This document shows positions 40,594-49,153 of a stretch of 64,000 nt of DNA, one piece after another. This DNA comes from Extensimonas soli (GTDB lineage Bacteria > Pseudomonadota > Gammaproteobacteria > Burkholderiales > Burkholderiaceae_C). The stretch's first letter is position 1. Each line of letters opens with the position of its first letter. The stretch is from assembly GCF_029211265.1 (NCBI RefSeq), contig NZ_JARGEL010000010.1, positions 1 to 64,000 on the forward strand. The letters are read 5' to 3'. Both the position numbers and the translations under genes were made by a program. Under the pieces are notes generated by a model. The model saw only the letters and a program-made list of their open reading frames with translations. It was not told where the DNA came from and did not search any database.

Positions 40594-41637
40594 CTAAAAC
40601 CAGAATCGAACGCCGGCGAGCCAGCGCGTTTGCTGTGCGCGCGCACCTTCGGCGCGCAGGTAGTCTGCGCTGCGCCCGAAGCTACCGGTGCGTTCCACGC
40701 CGAGGTAAGGGGCGAATTGGCGGTTGAATTCGTAGCGCAGGCGCAGCCCGAGGGTGGCGTGGGACAGGCCGCTGCCGATGGCGCGCGCCGGATCGTTCTT
40801 GCCGTACAGCTGCGCCTCGGCGCGCGGCTGCAGGATGAGCTTTTGCGTCAGCAGCAGCTCGTAGCTCGTCGCCAGGCGTAGCGCGCTGCGCCCGCCGTCG
40901 CCCAGGTAGGCGGTGGCCTCGACGTGGAACCAGTACGGCGCCAGCCCCTGGACGCCAAAGGCCAGCCAGCCGCGGTCGGGGCCGGTGCCTGCGTCGTAAC
41001 GCACGCCCAGCTCGGTGTCCCAGTAGGGGGTGATGGCGTGGCCCCAGAGCAGCTCGGTGCGCGCGTCGTGCAGTGTGCCGCCGGCCACCTCGCCCTCGGC
41101 CTTGAGCACGGCTTTGTCGAAGTCGCGCCCGTACCATGCCTGCAGGTCGTAGGCGGTGGCATTGCCACCGCCGCGCGTGTGGACGCGCTCCAGGCGGTCG
41201 AGCATCAGCGCACCGAAGCGGTGCTCGTCGGCCAGGCGGAGTGCGGGAACGCCGGGGATGGCATAGATGCCCGCGCCCCGCACCAGCCCATCCGAATAGG
41301 CGTTGGGGTCGCGGGCATCGAGGGGGGCAGAGTTGCCTTGACCGTCAGCGTCGCCATGCGCCATGGGGGCCATGACATCGGTGGCAGGCTGGGCCGTGTC
41401 TGGCCGGGTGGGGGTGTGATTGTGGCTGGGGCTGGGGCTGGGGCTGGGGCTGGGGAGGAACTCGTCGTGCCCCGTGTGCAGAGGCGCGGTGGCGGCCGGT
41501 GGCGCGGCGTCGGCGGCGCTGCCATGCTGGTGCGCCGCATGGTCTTGCGTTGGGCCGCTGGACGACTGGGCTTGCGCGGGGAGCGCCGCGCAGGCCGCCA
41601 GTGCCAGGGTGAGGATGGTGAGATGTGTCTTTTTCAT
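40594..41637 (-). CDS. copB: copper resistance outer-membrane protein B
   Basis: The 347-residue protein has a signal peptide (MKKTHLTILTLALAACAALP), a His/Pro/Asp-rich metal-binding stretch (about 25-100, with HAAHQHG, and a Ser-Pro repeat of hexanucleotide origin), and a C-terminal beta-barrel of the CopB type (AYDLQAWYGRDFDKAVLKAE, then YEFNRQFAPYLGVERTGSFG and WLAGVRFWF). It sequesters or exports copper at the outer membrane. It follows copA with a 17-base gap in the same operon. Confidence 0.92.
   Translation of the reverse strand: MKKTHLTILTLALAACAALPAQAQSSSGPTQDHAAHQHGSAADAAPPAATAPLHTGHDEFLPSPSPSPSPSHNHTPTRPDTAQPATDVMAPMAHGDADGQGNSAPLDARDPNAYSDGLVRGAGIYAIPGVPALRLADEHRFGALMLDRLERVHTRGGGNATAYDLQAWYGRDFDKAVLKAEGEVAGGTLHDARTELLWGHAITPYWDTELGVRYDAGTGPDRGWLAFGVQGLAPYWFHVEATAYLGDGGRSALRLATSYELLLTQKLILQPRAEAQLYGKNDPARAIGSGLSHATLGLRLRYEFNRQFAPYLGVERTGSFGRSADYLRAEGARAQQTRWLAGVRFWF
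41424..41455. repeat. hexanucleotide tandem repeat (GGGGCT) about 5 units, inside copB
   Basis: Four perfect GGGGCT units with partial units at both ends cover 32 bases. In copB the tract is translated as a run of Ser-Pro pairs in the metal-binding N-terminal region, so unit changes would lengthen or shorten it by two residues without frameshift. Confidence 0.9.
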
Positions 41638-41654
41638 GGTCGATGCGCTTTGGG

Positions 41655-43469
41655 TCAGGACACCACGACCTCGCGGAACATGCCCGCGTCCATGTGGAAC
41701 ATCAGGTGGCAGTGCCAGACCCAGCGCCCCAGCGCGTCGGCTGTGACGCGCACACTGACGCGCTGGGCCGGCTGCACCGGCAGCGTGTGGCGGCGCGCCA
41801 GAAAGCGCCCGTCGGGGCTTTCCAGCTCGCTCCACATGCCGTGCAGGTGCATGGGGTGCGTCATCATCGTGTCGTTGTGCAGGATCACGCGCAGCCGCTC
41901 GCCATGCCGCAAGTGCAGGGGCCGGGAGTCGCCGAAGCCGAGCCCGTCGATCGACCAGGTGTAGCGCTCCATGTTGCCGGTCAGGTGCAATTCGATCTCG
42001 CGTCCCGGGCCGCGTGCATCGAGCGGGCCGCCCGGCGTGTGCAGGTCGGCCAGCGTGAGCACGCGCCGGCCGTTGTTGCGCAGCCCGACGCCGGGGTCGT
42101 CGAGCGCGGTGCGCGGCAGGTCCACACGCATGTCGGTGCCCGGGCCATATTCGGTACGGGCATGGCGCACCGTGGTGCCGGGCCGCGCGAGGGCGCCGGC
42201 AGCAGCCGTGTCCGGCATTGCATGTTCGTGCTCTGCATGTTGGCCGTGCTCCGTGCCGTGCGCGTGCTGCAGGGCGGGCGTAGCGCCGTGGTCGGTCGTG
42301 CCTGTGGAGCCGTGCGCCATCCCCATCATGTCGGCCATCGAAAGCCACTGAGGCTCGTCGAGGGCCGGCACGGGGGCGCTCAGGCCGGTGCGCACGGCCA
42401 GCGTGCCGCGTGCATAGCCCGTGCGGTCCATGGACTGCGCGAACACGGTGTAGGCGTCATCGCGCGGCTCGACCAGCACGTCGCAGGTCTCGCCGGGGCC
42501 GAAGCGAAATTCGTCCACCGTGACCGGCTCCACATCGACCCCATCGACCTGTACGACCTTGAGCTTGAGACCAGGGATGCGCACGTCGTAAAAAGTGTGG
42601 CCGGCGCCGTTGATGAAGCGCAGCCGCACGCGCTCGCCGGGACGAAACAGGCCGGTCCAGTTGCCCGCGGGCGTGCTGCCGTTGCACAGGTAAGTCAAGG
42701 TTTGTGCAGACAGGTCGGCCAGGTCGGTGGGGCTCATGCGCATCTGGTTCCACATGCGGCGCTTGTCGAGCGCCGCCGCGAACCCGTCATGCGAGGCGTC
42801 GCGAAAAAAGTCCGCCGCAGTGGGGCGGTGGGGGTTGTAGTAATCGCTCGCGGTTTTGAGCTTCATGAAGACACGCATCGGGTCTTCGTCCGTCCAGTCC
42901 GACAGCAGCACGACATGGTCGCGGTCTGCGCGCAGGGTCTGCGGCCCGGCGGGGTCGATGATGATGGCCCCATACAGCCCTGTCAGTTCCTGGAAGCCGG
43001 AATGCGAGTGGTACCAGTAGGTGCCGCTTTGCCGCACCTTGAAGCGGTAGGTGAAGGTCTCGCCCGGCGCGATTCCCGCAAAGCTCACGCCCGGCACGCC
43101 GTCCATCTGGTAGGGCAGGAGGATGCCGTGCCAGTGGATGGAGCTGGTCTCGCGCAGCTGGTTGGTGACCCGGATGGTCACTGTCTCGCCCTCGCGCCAG
43201 CGCAGCGTGGGCCCGGGCAGCATGCCGTTGACGGTGGTCGCCACGCCCGGTTTGCCGGTGAAATTCACGGGCGACTCGGCGAGCACCAGGTCGAACGTGT
43301 TGCCCTGCAGAACCTCGGTGCTTGCACCCGCTGCGGAAAGTGGCTGGGCCGAGGCGCTCAGCGGGGGCAGCGCAAAGTTCGTCAGCACCCCGCCCGCGGC
43401 CAACCCCTGGACGAACCGTCGCCGCGATGGGTTTGCCAAGGCAAAGGGAAACGGCGAAGGGCGTGGCAT
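41655..43469 (-). CDS. copA: copper resistance multicopper oxidase CopA
   Basis: The 604-residue periplasmic oxidase has a Tat signal (NPSRRRFVQGLAAGGVLTNF), three cupredoxin domains, and the copper ligands: SIHWHGILLPYQMDGVPG, SGTYWYHSHSGFQEL, TMMTHPMHLHGMW and WVWHCHLMFHMDAGMF. A Met/His-rich insertion (about 395-440: MADMMGMAHGSTGTTDHG) is typical of CopA and binds extra copper. It probably oxidises Cu(I). The ATG at 43469 (MPRPSPFP) places the Tat signal properly; a longer frame starts at 43535. No copRS regulator is in the window. Confidence 0.94.
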   Translation of the reverse strand: MPRPSPFPFALANPSRRRFVQGLAAGGVLTNFALPPLSASAQPLSAAGASTEVLQGNTFDLVLAESPVNFTGKPGVATTVNGMLPGPTLRWREGETVTIRVTNQLRETSSIHWHGILLPYQMDGVPGVSFAGIAPGETFTYRFKVRQSGTYWYHSHSGFQELTGLYGAIIIDPAGPQTLRADRDHVVLLSDWTDEDPMRVFMKLKTASDYYNPHRPTAADFFRDASHDGFAAALDKRRMWNQMRMSPTDLADLSAQTLTYLCNGSTPAGNWTGLFRPGERVRLRFINGAGHTFYDVRIPGLKLKVVQVDGVDVEPVTVDEFRFGPGETCDVLVEPRDDAYTVFAQSMDRTGYARGTLAVRTGLSAPVPALDEPQWLSMADMMGMAHGSTGTTDHGATPALQHAHGTEHGQHAEHEHAMPDTAAAGALARPGTTVRHARTEYGPGTDMRVDLPRTALDDPGVGLRNNGRRVLTLADLHTPGGPLDARGPGREIELHLTGNMERYTWSIDGLGFGDSRPLHLRHGERLRVILHNDTMMTHPMHLHGMWSELESPDGRFLARRHTLPVQPAQRVSVRVTADALGRWVWHCHLMFHMDAGMFREVVVS

Positions 43470-43506
43470 GGCGGTGGAATCTTTCGTGGGGTGATGCAAA
43501 AAATGT

Positions 43507-43548
43507 CCGATGGGCCATGAGGTGGCGCTGCGCACCTGCGCGGCACTG
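43507..43548 (+). repeat. dispersed repeat, family G, copy (upstream of copA)
   Basis: The segment GATGGGCCATGAGGTGGCGC continuing TGCGCACCTGCGCGGC is a diverged copy of the sequence at 57138-57180 and, inverted, 29061-29106. It lies between the divergent copA and glutamate/aspartate-binding protein genes (296 bases), otherwise without recognisable features. Confidence 0.6.
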
Positions 43549-43765
43549 GTCCATCGCGGGCGATGATTTTGGCTGCGGCTTCATCGTCCTTGGCACGGCC
43601 ATGGGATTTCCGGCACTCACCGGGCCGCCTTGCCATCCTCGGGCGTACGCATCGTGCAGTGGCGCGCGTGTGCGAAAAACGGTGCGAGAATCGCCTTTCC
43701 ACCACTTGTTACCGTGTCGGGCGGCGCAGGGGCTGCTCCATGGAATTTCTCACAAGGAGATTGCG

Positions 43766-44695
43766 ATGCAAAAACGTTCTTTTGCCAAGGCCGCCCTCGC
43801 GGCGCTGGTGTTTGCGGCCCTTGGAAGCCTTGGCAGCCAGGGCGCTTTGGCGCAGACCAGCGATACGCTGGCCAAAATCAAGTCCACGGGCAGCGTGACC
43901 CTGGGCGTGCGCGAGTCCTCGGGCCTGTCGTACACGCTGGGCAACGGCAAGTACGTGGGCTTTCACACCGAAATGGGCGAGCGCATCCTGGCCGACATCC
44001 GCAAGCAGCTGGGTCTGTCCACGCTCGAGGTCAAGTACCAGCCCGTGACCTCGCAAAACCGCATCCCGCTCGTGACCAACGGCACGGTCGACCTGGAGTG
44101 CGGCTCGACCACGAACAACCGCGCGCGCCAGAAAGACGTGGCCTTTGCCGTCACCACCTACGTCGAAGAGGTGCGCATGGCCGTCAAGGCGAATTCGGGC
44201 ATCCAGTCGATCAAGGACTTGAACGGCAAGGCCGTGGCCACGACCACGGGCACGACCTCGGTGCAGACGCTGCGCAAGCACGAGCGCGCCGGCGGCATCG
44301 ACTTCAAGGAGGTCTATGGCAAGGACCACGCCGACAGCTTTTTGCTGCTCGAATCGGGCCGCGCCGACGCCTTCGTGATGGACGGCTCCATCCTCGCCGC
44401 CAACATCGCCAAGTCCAAGAACCCGCAGGACTTCAAGATCGTGGGCGAGGTGCTTTCGGTCGAGCCCATCGCGTGCATGATGCGCAAGGACGACCCGGCG
44501 TTCAAGAAGGCGGTCGATGACAGCATCAAGCGCCAGATTGCCGATGGCTCGCTGGCCAAGCTGTACGACAAGTGGTTCCTGCAGCCCATCCCGCCGACCA
44601 ACACCAAGATCGGCCTGCCCTTGTCCGAGGCCACCAAGGAAGCCTGGGCGCATCCGAACGACAAGCCCATGGAAGACTACGTGCTGAAGAAGTAA
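43766..44695 (+). CDS. gltI: glutamate/aspartate ABC transporter, substrate-binding protein
   Basis: The 309-residue periplasmic receptor has a signal peptide cleaved after about residue 30 (SQGALAQTS) and the family 3 solute-binding fold: STGSVTLGVRESSGLSYTLG, LVTNGTVDLECGSTTNNRAR (with the Glu-Cys-Gly-Ser substrate loop), and SGRADAFVMDGSILAANIAK. It delivers glutamate or aspartate to the permeases encoded next. AAGGAG lies 7 bases before the ATG at 43766; the frame before it is not coding. A terminator hairpin follows it. Confidence 0.94.
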   Translation: MQKRSFAKAALAALVFAALGSLGSQGALAQTSDTLAKIKSTGSVTLGVRESSGLSYTLGNGKYVGFHTEMGERILADIRKQLGLSTLEVKYQPVTSQNRIPLVTNGTVDLECGSTTNNRARQKDVAFAVTTYVEEVRMAVKANSGIQSIKDLNGKAVATTTGTTSVQTLRKHERAGGIDFKEVYGKDHADSFLLLESGRADAFVMDGSILAANIAKSKNPQDFKIVGEVLSVEPIACMMRKDDPAFKKAVDDSIKRQIADGSLAKLYDKWFLQPIPPTNTKIGLPLSEATKEAWAHPNDKPMEDYVLKK

Positions 44696-44711
44696 GCACG
44701 TCGTCTGCGCC

Positions 44712-44746
44712 GCCCCTTGCCAACCTGGGTTGCAAGGGGCTTTTTT
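44712..44746 (+). terminator. intrinsic terminator or attenuator between gltI and gltJ
   Basis: GCCCCTTGC and GCAAGGGGC pair around a short loop and are followed by six T. Placed after gltI and before the permeases, it probably lets more binding protein than permease be made. Confidence 0.85.
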
Positions 44747-44784
44747 GTGCGGCCTGTGCCGCACCCTGCCCATGAGGAGGGCTT

Positions 44785-45582
44785 ATGCGCTGGGAATGGC
44801 AGGTGTTTTGCCAGGACACGCTGGATCAAGAACCCGTGCCCGGCTGCTTCGGCCACGGCGGCAGCGTGACCTATCTGGACTGGATGTTGTCGGCCTGGGG
44901 CTGGACGGTGACGGTGTCGCTGCTGGCCTTGCTGCTCGCGCTGGTGCTGGGCACCGTGATCGGCACGCTGCGCACGCTGCAGGGGCATCCGCTCGTGGTG
45001 CGCCTGGGCAACGCCTGGGTCGAGCTGTTTCGCAACATTCCGCTGCTCGTGCAGATTTTCGTCTGGTACCACGTGGTGCCTGCGCTCGTGCCTGCGCTCA
45101 AGGGCGTGCCGGGCTTCGTGCTCGTGGTGCTGGGCCTGGGCTTTTTCACCTCGGCGCGCGTGGCCGAGCAGGTGCGCGCGGGCATAGAGGCGCTGCCGCG
45201 CGGGCAGCGCTACGCGGCCCAGGCGCTGGGCCTGACGCCCTGGCAGGCCTATCGCTACGTGCTGCTGCCGCAGGCATTTCGCATCGTCATCCCGCCGCTC
45301 ACGAGCGAGGCGATGAACGTGTTCAAGAATTCGTCGGTGGCCTTTGCCGTGTCGGTGGCCGAGCTCACCATGTTCGCCATGCAGGCGCAGGAGGAAACCT
45401 CGCGCGGCGTCGAGATTTATCTGGCCGTGACGGCGCTGTACGTGCTGTCGGCCTTTGCCATCAACCGCGCCATGGCGCTCATCGAAAAACGCCTGCGCGT
45501 GCCCGGGCTCGTGGCGCCCGGGGCTTTGGGTGGCGGTGTCAGCGGCGGTGTGGGTGGCGGCGGCGCGGGCGGGGGGCATTGA
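44785..45582 (+). CDS. gltJ: glutamate/aspartate ABC transporter permease
   Basis: The 265-residue permease has about five membrane helices, the His/Glu permease motif EALPRGQRYAAQALGLTPWQ at about 135-154, and FRNIPLLVQIFVWYHVVPAL. Its tail is Gly/Ala-rich (GGGVSGGVGGGGAGGGH). It pairs with GltK to form the channel. GAGGAGG lies 5 bases before the ATG. The next gene starts 2 bases after its stop. Confidence 0.93.
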   Translation: MRWEWQVFCQDTLDQEPVPGCFGHGGSVTYLDWMLSAWGWTVTVSLLALLLALVLGTVIGTLRTLQGHPLVVRLGNAWVELFRNIPLLVQIFVWYHVVPALVPALKGVPGFVLVVLGLGFFTSARVAEQVRAGIEALPRGQRYAAQALGLTPWQAYRYVLLPQAFRIVIPPLTSEAMNVFKNSSVAFAVSVAELTMFAMQAQEETSRGVEIYLAVTALYVLSAFAINRAMALIEKRLRVPGLVAPGALGGGVSGGVGGGGAGGGH

Positions 45583-45584
45583 GC

Positions 45585-46250
45585 ATGCAGCTCGATTTTT
45601 CCTTCTTCAACTGGGCGCTGGTCTCCAACTTCCTGCTCAAGGGGCTGTATTTCAGCCTGCTGCTCACGCTGGTGGCCACCGTGGGCGGCGTGGTGCTGGG
45701 CACGCTGCTCGCGCTCATGCGCCTGTCGGGCCTCGCTTGGCTGGCCTGGCCAGCGACGATCTACGTCAATGGCATGCGCAGCATTCCGCTCGTGATGGTG
45801 ATTTTGTGGTTCTTTCTGCTCGTGCCTGCGCTCATCGGCCGGCCGATCGGCGCCGAGTGGTCGGCCGTGATCACCTTCGTGGCGTTCGAGGCTGCGTACT
45901 TCAGCGAGATCATGCGCGCCGGCATCCAGTCGGTGCCGCGCGGCCAGGTGCTCGCGGGGCAGGCGCTGGGCATGCGCTACGCCCAGCTGATGCAGCTCGT
46001 GGTGCTGCCGCAGGCCTTTCGCAACATGCTGCCGCTGCTGCTCACGCAGACCATCATCCTGTTTCAGGACACCTCGCTGGTTTATGCGATCGGCGCCTAT
46101 GACCTGCTCAAGGGTTTCGAGATCGCGGGCAAGAATTTCGGTCGCCCGATCGAGAGCTACCTGGCCGCGGCCGTGGTCTATTTCGTGCTGTGCTACGCGC
46201 TGTCGTGGCTGGTCAAGCGCCTGCACCAGAAAATCGCCATCGTGCGCTGA
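45585..46250 (+). CDS. gltK: glutamate/aspartate ABC transporter permease
   Basis: The 221-residue permease has about five helices and the paralogous motif SVPRGQVLAGQALGMRYAQL, preceded by MRSIPLVMVILWFFLLVPAL. The ATG at 45585 follows the GltJ stop by 2 bases; the same frame is open upstream but antiparallel to the previous coding frame. Confidence 0.93.
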   Translation: MQLDFSFFNWALVSNFLLKGLYFSLLLTLVATVGGVVLGTLLALMRLSGLAWLAWPATIYVNGMRSIPLVMVILWFFLLVPALIGRPIGAEWSAVITFVAFEAAYFSEIMRAGIQSVPRGQVLAGQALGMRYAQLMQLVVLPQAFRNMLPLLLTQTIILFQDTSLVYAIGAYDLLKGFEIAGKNFGRPIESYLAAAVVYFVLCYALSWLVKRLHQKIAIVR

Positions 46251-46274
46251 GCGCCGCCGTTCCGAAAGCATTCC

Positions 46275-47021
<747 letters not shown>

Positions 47022-47028
47022 GGCGATG

Positions 47029-47056
47029 CAGGCATTTTTTGCAAGGAAAAAGCCTG
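47029..47056 (+). terminator. hairpin after gltL, possible terminator
   Basis: CAGGC-ATTTTTT and AAAAA-GCCTG pair around GCAAGG, then TTT follows. It is a plausible weak terminator and overlaps the left part of a family P repeat. Confidence 0.45.
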
Positions 47057-47098
47057 TTTGCGCTTATTTGGTCTGCATGAGCAGCTTCATAAAAAAGA
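47047..47098 (+). repeat. palindromic dispersed repeat, family P, copy 6 (intergenic)
   Basis: It reads AAAAAGCCTGTTTGCGCTTA, then TTTGGTCTGCATGAGCAGCT and TCATAAAA, matching the family core TTTGGCC..GCGCTT...AGCAGCT...AAAA. It lies between convergent gltL and the Uma2 gene. Confidence 0.7.
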
Positions 47099-47108
47099 GC
47101 AGATCAGC

Positions 47109-47672
47109 TTAGTCGATCACGTCGGCAAACAGCTGCTCTGGCGGCAGCTCCAGGCCTACGCTCGCGAGCACCACCGTTTCGTCGCGAGCGAAAGGGTGCA
47201 GCACCCACAGGCCCTCGGCGCTTTTGCGAAAGCAGTCGGTGCTGCGCGTGTCCAGGTCTATGAGCGCGTATTCCTCGAGGCTCTCGAGGCGCCGGTAGTG
47301 GCTGAACTTCACGCCGCGGTCGTAGGCGGCGGTGCTTGGCGAGAGCACTTCGACGAGCAGCTTGGGCTCGGCTTTGACCAGCGGGCTCGCGAGGTCGCGG
47401 GCGCTGCAAGTCACCATCACATCGGGGTAAAAGTAGCAGTTGGCCGCCGCCACATGCAGGCGCATCTCGCTCATGTAGGTGCGACACGGGCTGCCGCGCA
47501 GGTGTTGGCGCAGCGCAAAGGCGAGGTTCATGCTGACCGTCACGTGCCGGTCTTCGGCGCCGGCCATGGCGAACACTTCGCCATCGAGGTATTCATGGCG
47601 CTCGGGCTGCTCGGCCTCCCAGGCGAGGTAGTCCTGCGGCGTGAAAACGGGTTTTTCTGCGGCTTGGCCCAT
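47109..47672 (-). CDS. Uma2-family (DUF820) putative restriction-endonuclease-fold protein
   Basis: The 187-residue protein belongs to the Uma2 family: FTPQDYLAWEAEQPERHEYL and LDGEVFAMAGAEDRHVTVSM in the first half, then the PD-(D/E)XK-like core YFYPDVMVTCSARD and PKLLVEVLSPSTAAYDRGVK with the expected Asp, Glu and Lys. The function is unknown; Uma2 genes are abundant in cyanobacteria and scattered elsewhere. It stands alone between two family P repeats. Confidence 0.88.
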   Translation of the reverse strand: MGQAAEKPVFTPQDYLAWEAEQPERHEYLDGEVFAMAGAEDRHVTVSMNLAFALRQHLRGSPCRTYMSEMRLHVAAANCYFYPDVMVTCSARDLASPLVKAEPKLLVEVLSPSTAAYDRGVKFSHYRRLESLEEYALIDLDTRSTDCFRKSAEGLWVLHPFARDETVVLASVGLELPPEQLFADVID

Positions 47673-47737
47673 GGCAACTCCCCGGTTGGTAGGTAGGGCA
47701 TATTACCGGCAAACAATACGGGTGCGACGCCGATCAA

Positions 47738-47796
47738 TGATTTCAAGCGTTTATGGCCTTCTGCCAAGGCATATCAAGCGCTGGAAGCTATGAATA
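47738..47796 (+). repeat. palindromic dispersed repeat, family P, copy 7 (intergenic)
   Basis: It reads TTATGGCCTTCTGCCAAGGC, then ATATCAAGCGCTGGAAGCTA and TGAATA. It matches the family core and lies between the divergent Uma2 and pyrC genes. Confidence 0.6.
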
Positions 47797-47830
47797 AAGA
47801 AGCGTCTGCACCGATGGGACAATCGCCGCC

Positions 47831-48883
47831 ATGAACACCGCAGCCACCACCCTGACCCTCACCCGCCCCGACGACTGGCACCTGCACGTGCGCGACGGGG
47901 CCGCACTGCAGACCGTGGTGCCGCACACGGCGGCGCAGTTCGGGCGCGCGATCATCATGCCCAATCTGCGCCCGCCCGTGACCACGACGGCGCAGGCGCT
48001 CGCCTACCGGCAGCGCATCCTTGCCGCCGTGCCTGCGGGCCTGCACTTCGAGCCGCTCATGACGCTGTACCTCACCGACCAGCTCGCGCCTGCGGAGGTC
48101 GAGCGTGCGCACGCGGCCGGTGTGGTGGCAGTCAAGCTCTACCCAGCGGGCGCCACGACCAACAGCGATGCGGGTGTGACCGATCTGCGCAAAACCTACC
48201 CCACGCTCGAAGCCATGCAACGCCTGGGCATGCCGCTGCTGGTGCACGGCGAGGTCACCGACCCCGCGGTGGACCTGTTCGACCGCGAGGCCGTGTTCAT
48301 CGACACGCGCCTGATCCCGCTGCGGCGCGACTTCCCCGCGCTCAAGATCGTCTTCGAGCACATCACCACGCGCGAGGCCGCGCAGTACGTGGCCGGCAGC
48401 GACGCCTATACGGCCGCGACGATCACCGCGCACCACCTGCTGTTCAACCGCAACGCGATCTTCCAGGGCGGCATTCGCCCACATTACTACTGCCTGCCCG
48501 TGCTCAAGCGCGAGGTGCACCGCCAGGCGCTCGTGCAGGCGGCCGCGAGTGGCAGTCCCAAGTTTTTCCTCGGCACCGACAGCGCCCCGCACCCTGCGCA
48601 CCTGAAGGAGCACGCCACGGGCTGCGCGGGCTGCTACACCGCGCACGCCGCGCTCGAGATGTACGCCGAAGCCTTCGACGCGGCCGGCGCGCTCGACAAG
48701 CTCGAAGCCTTTGCGAGCGTGCACGGCCCGGCCTTTTACGGCCTGCCGCGCAACCCGGGGCAGGTGACGCTGCGCCGCGAAAGCTGGACGCCGCCCGAGC
48801 GCTTTGCCTTCGGCGAGGGCGAACTCAAGCCGCTGCGCGCGGGCGAGGCGTTGCCCTGGCGCCTGGTGGGAAACGGGGCATAG
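47831..48883 (+). CDS. pyrC: dihydroorotase (class II, homodimeric)
   Basis: PyrC closes carbamoyl-aspartate to dihydroorotate in pyrimidine synthesis. The 350-residue product has the amidohydrolase metal ligands in [20 protein letters not shown], the carboxylated Lys region [42 protein letters not shown], and [20 protein letters not shown]. The length and motifs match the E. coli-type enzyme. It starts 158 bases from the Uma2 gene. Confidence 0.97.
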   Translation: MNTAATTLTLTRPDDWHLHVRDGAALQTVVPHTAAQFGRAIIMPNLRPPVTTTAQALAYRQRILAAVPAGLHFEPLMTLYLTDQLAPAEVERAHAAGVVAVKLYPAGATTNSDAGVTDLRKTYPTLEAMQRLGMPLLVHGEVTDPAVDLFDREAVFIDTRLIPLRRDFPALKIVFEHITTREAAQYVAGSDAYTAATITAHHLLFNRNAIFQGGIRPHYYCLPVLKREVHRQALVQAAASGSPKFFLGTDSAPHPAHLKEHATGCAGCYTAHAALEMYAEAFDAAGALDKLEAFASVHGPAFYGLPRNPGQVTLRRESWTPPERFAFGEGELKPLRAGEALPWRLVGNGA

Positions 48884-48995
48884 GAAACAGAGACAGCAGG
48901 CATCCCCGCGTTGTGACAGAATCCGCGCGCATTCATTTTCGGAGCACACATCTTCATGGAAAGTCCCAGTTGTAGGCCATTCATTGGCACACCAC

Positions 48996-49143
48996 GGGCA
49001 GGTGTCACGACCGGGTAATTCGCGGTTGCTACCCTGCCCCCGCGGCGGGTAGTGAAACGCGGGCGGCCGGGAAAGGCCGCTCTTTCGCTTCCCAAAAACC
49101 AACGAAAACAAGTTAGGAGCTCGGGCCCATACAGGTGTCCGAG
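48996..49143 (+). ncRNA. structured 5' leader of the porin-mgtA-mgtC group, candidate riboregulator
   Basis: The 270-base space before the porin ATG can fold in two exclusive ways. GGGCAGG (48996-49002) pairs with CCTGCCC (49033-49039), while CTACCC (49029-49034) pairs with GGGTAG (49047-49052), and both use 49033-49034. A strong hairpin GCGGCC-GGGAAA-GGCCGC follows (49063-49080), and CTCGG/CCGAG (49120-49124/49139-49143) sits just before the ribosome-binding region. A possible promoter is TTGTGA-N17-CATTTT near 48911-48939. I cannot match it to a known riboswitch class; the downstream Mg transporter makes a metal response plausible. Confidence 0.45.
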
Positions 49144-49153
49144 CCGGGAAGTC

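Noticed and set aside
48996-49143. Assignment of the leader to a known riboswitch (cobalamin, yybP-ykoY, SAM)
   Set aside because: The conserved core sequences of those classes that I can recall are not present.
49052-49153. N-terminal extension of the OprB-type porin from a GTG
   Set aside because: The extension would translate the structured leader and hide the signal peptide, which begins properly at 49154.
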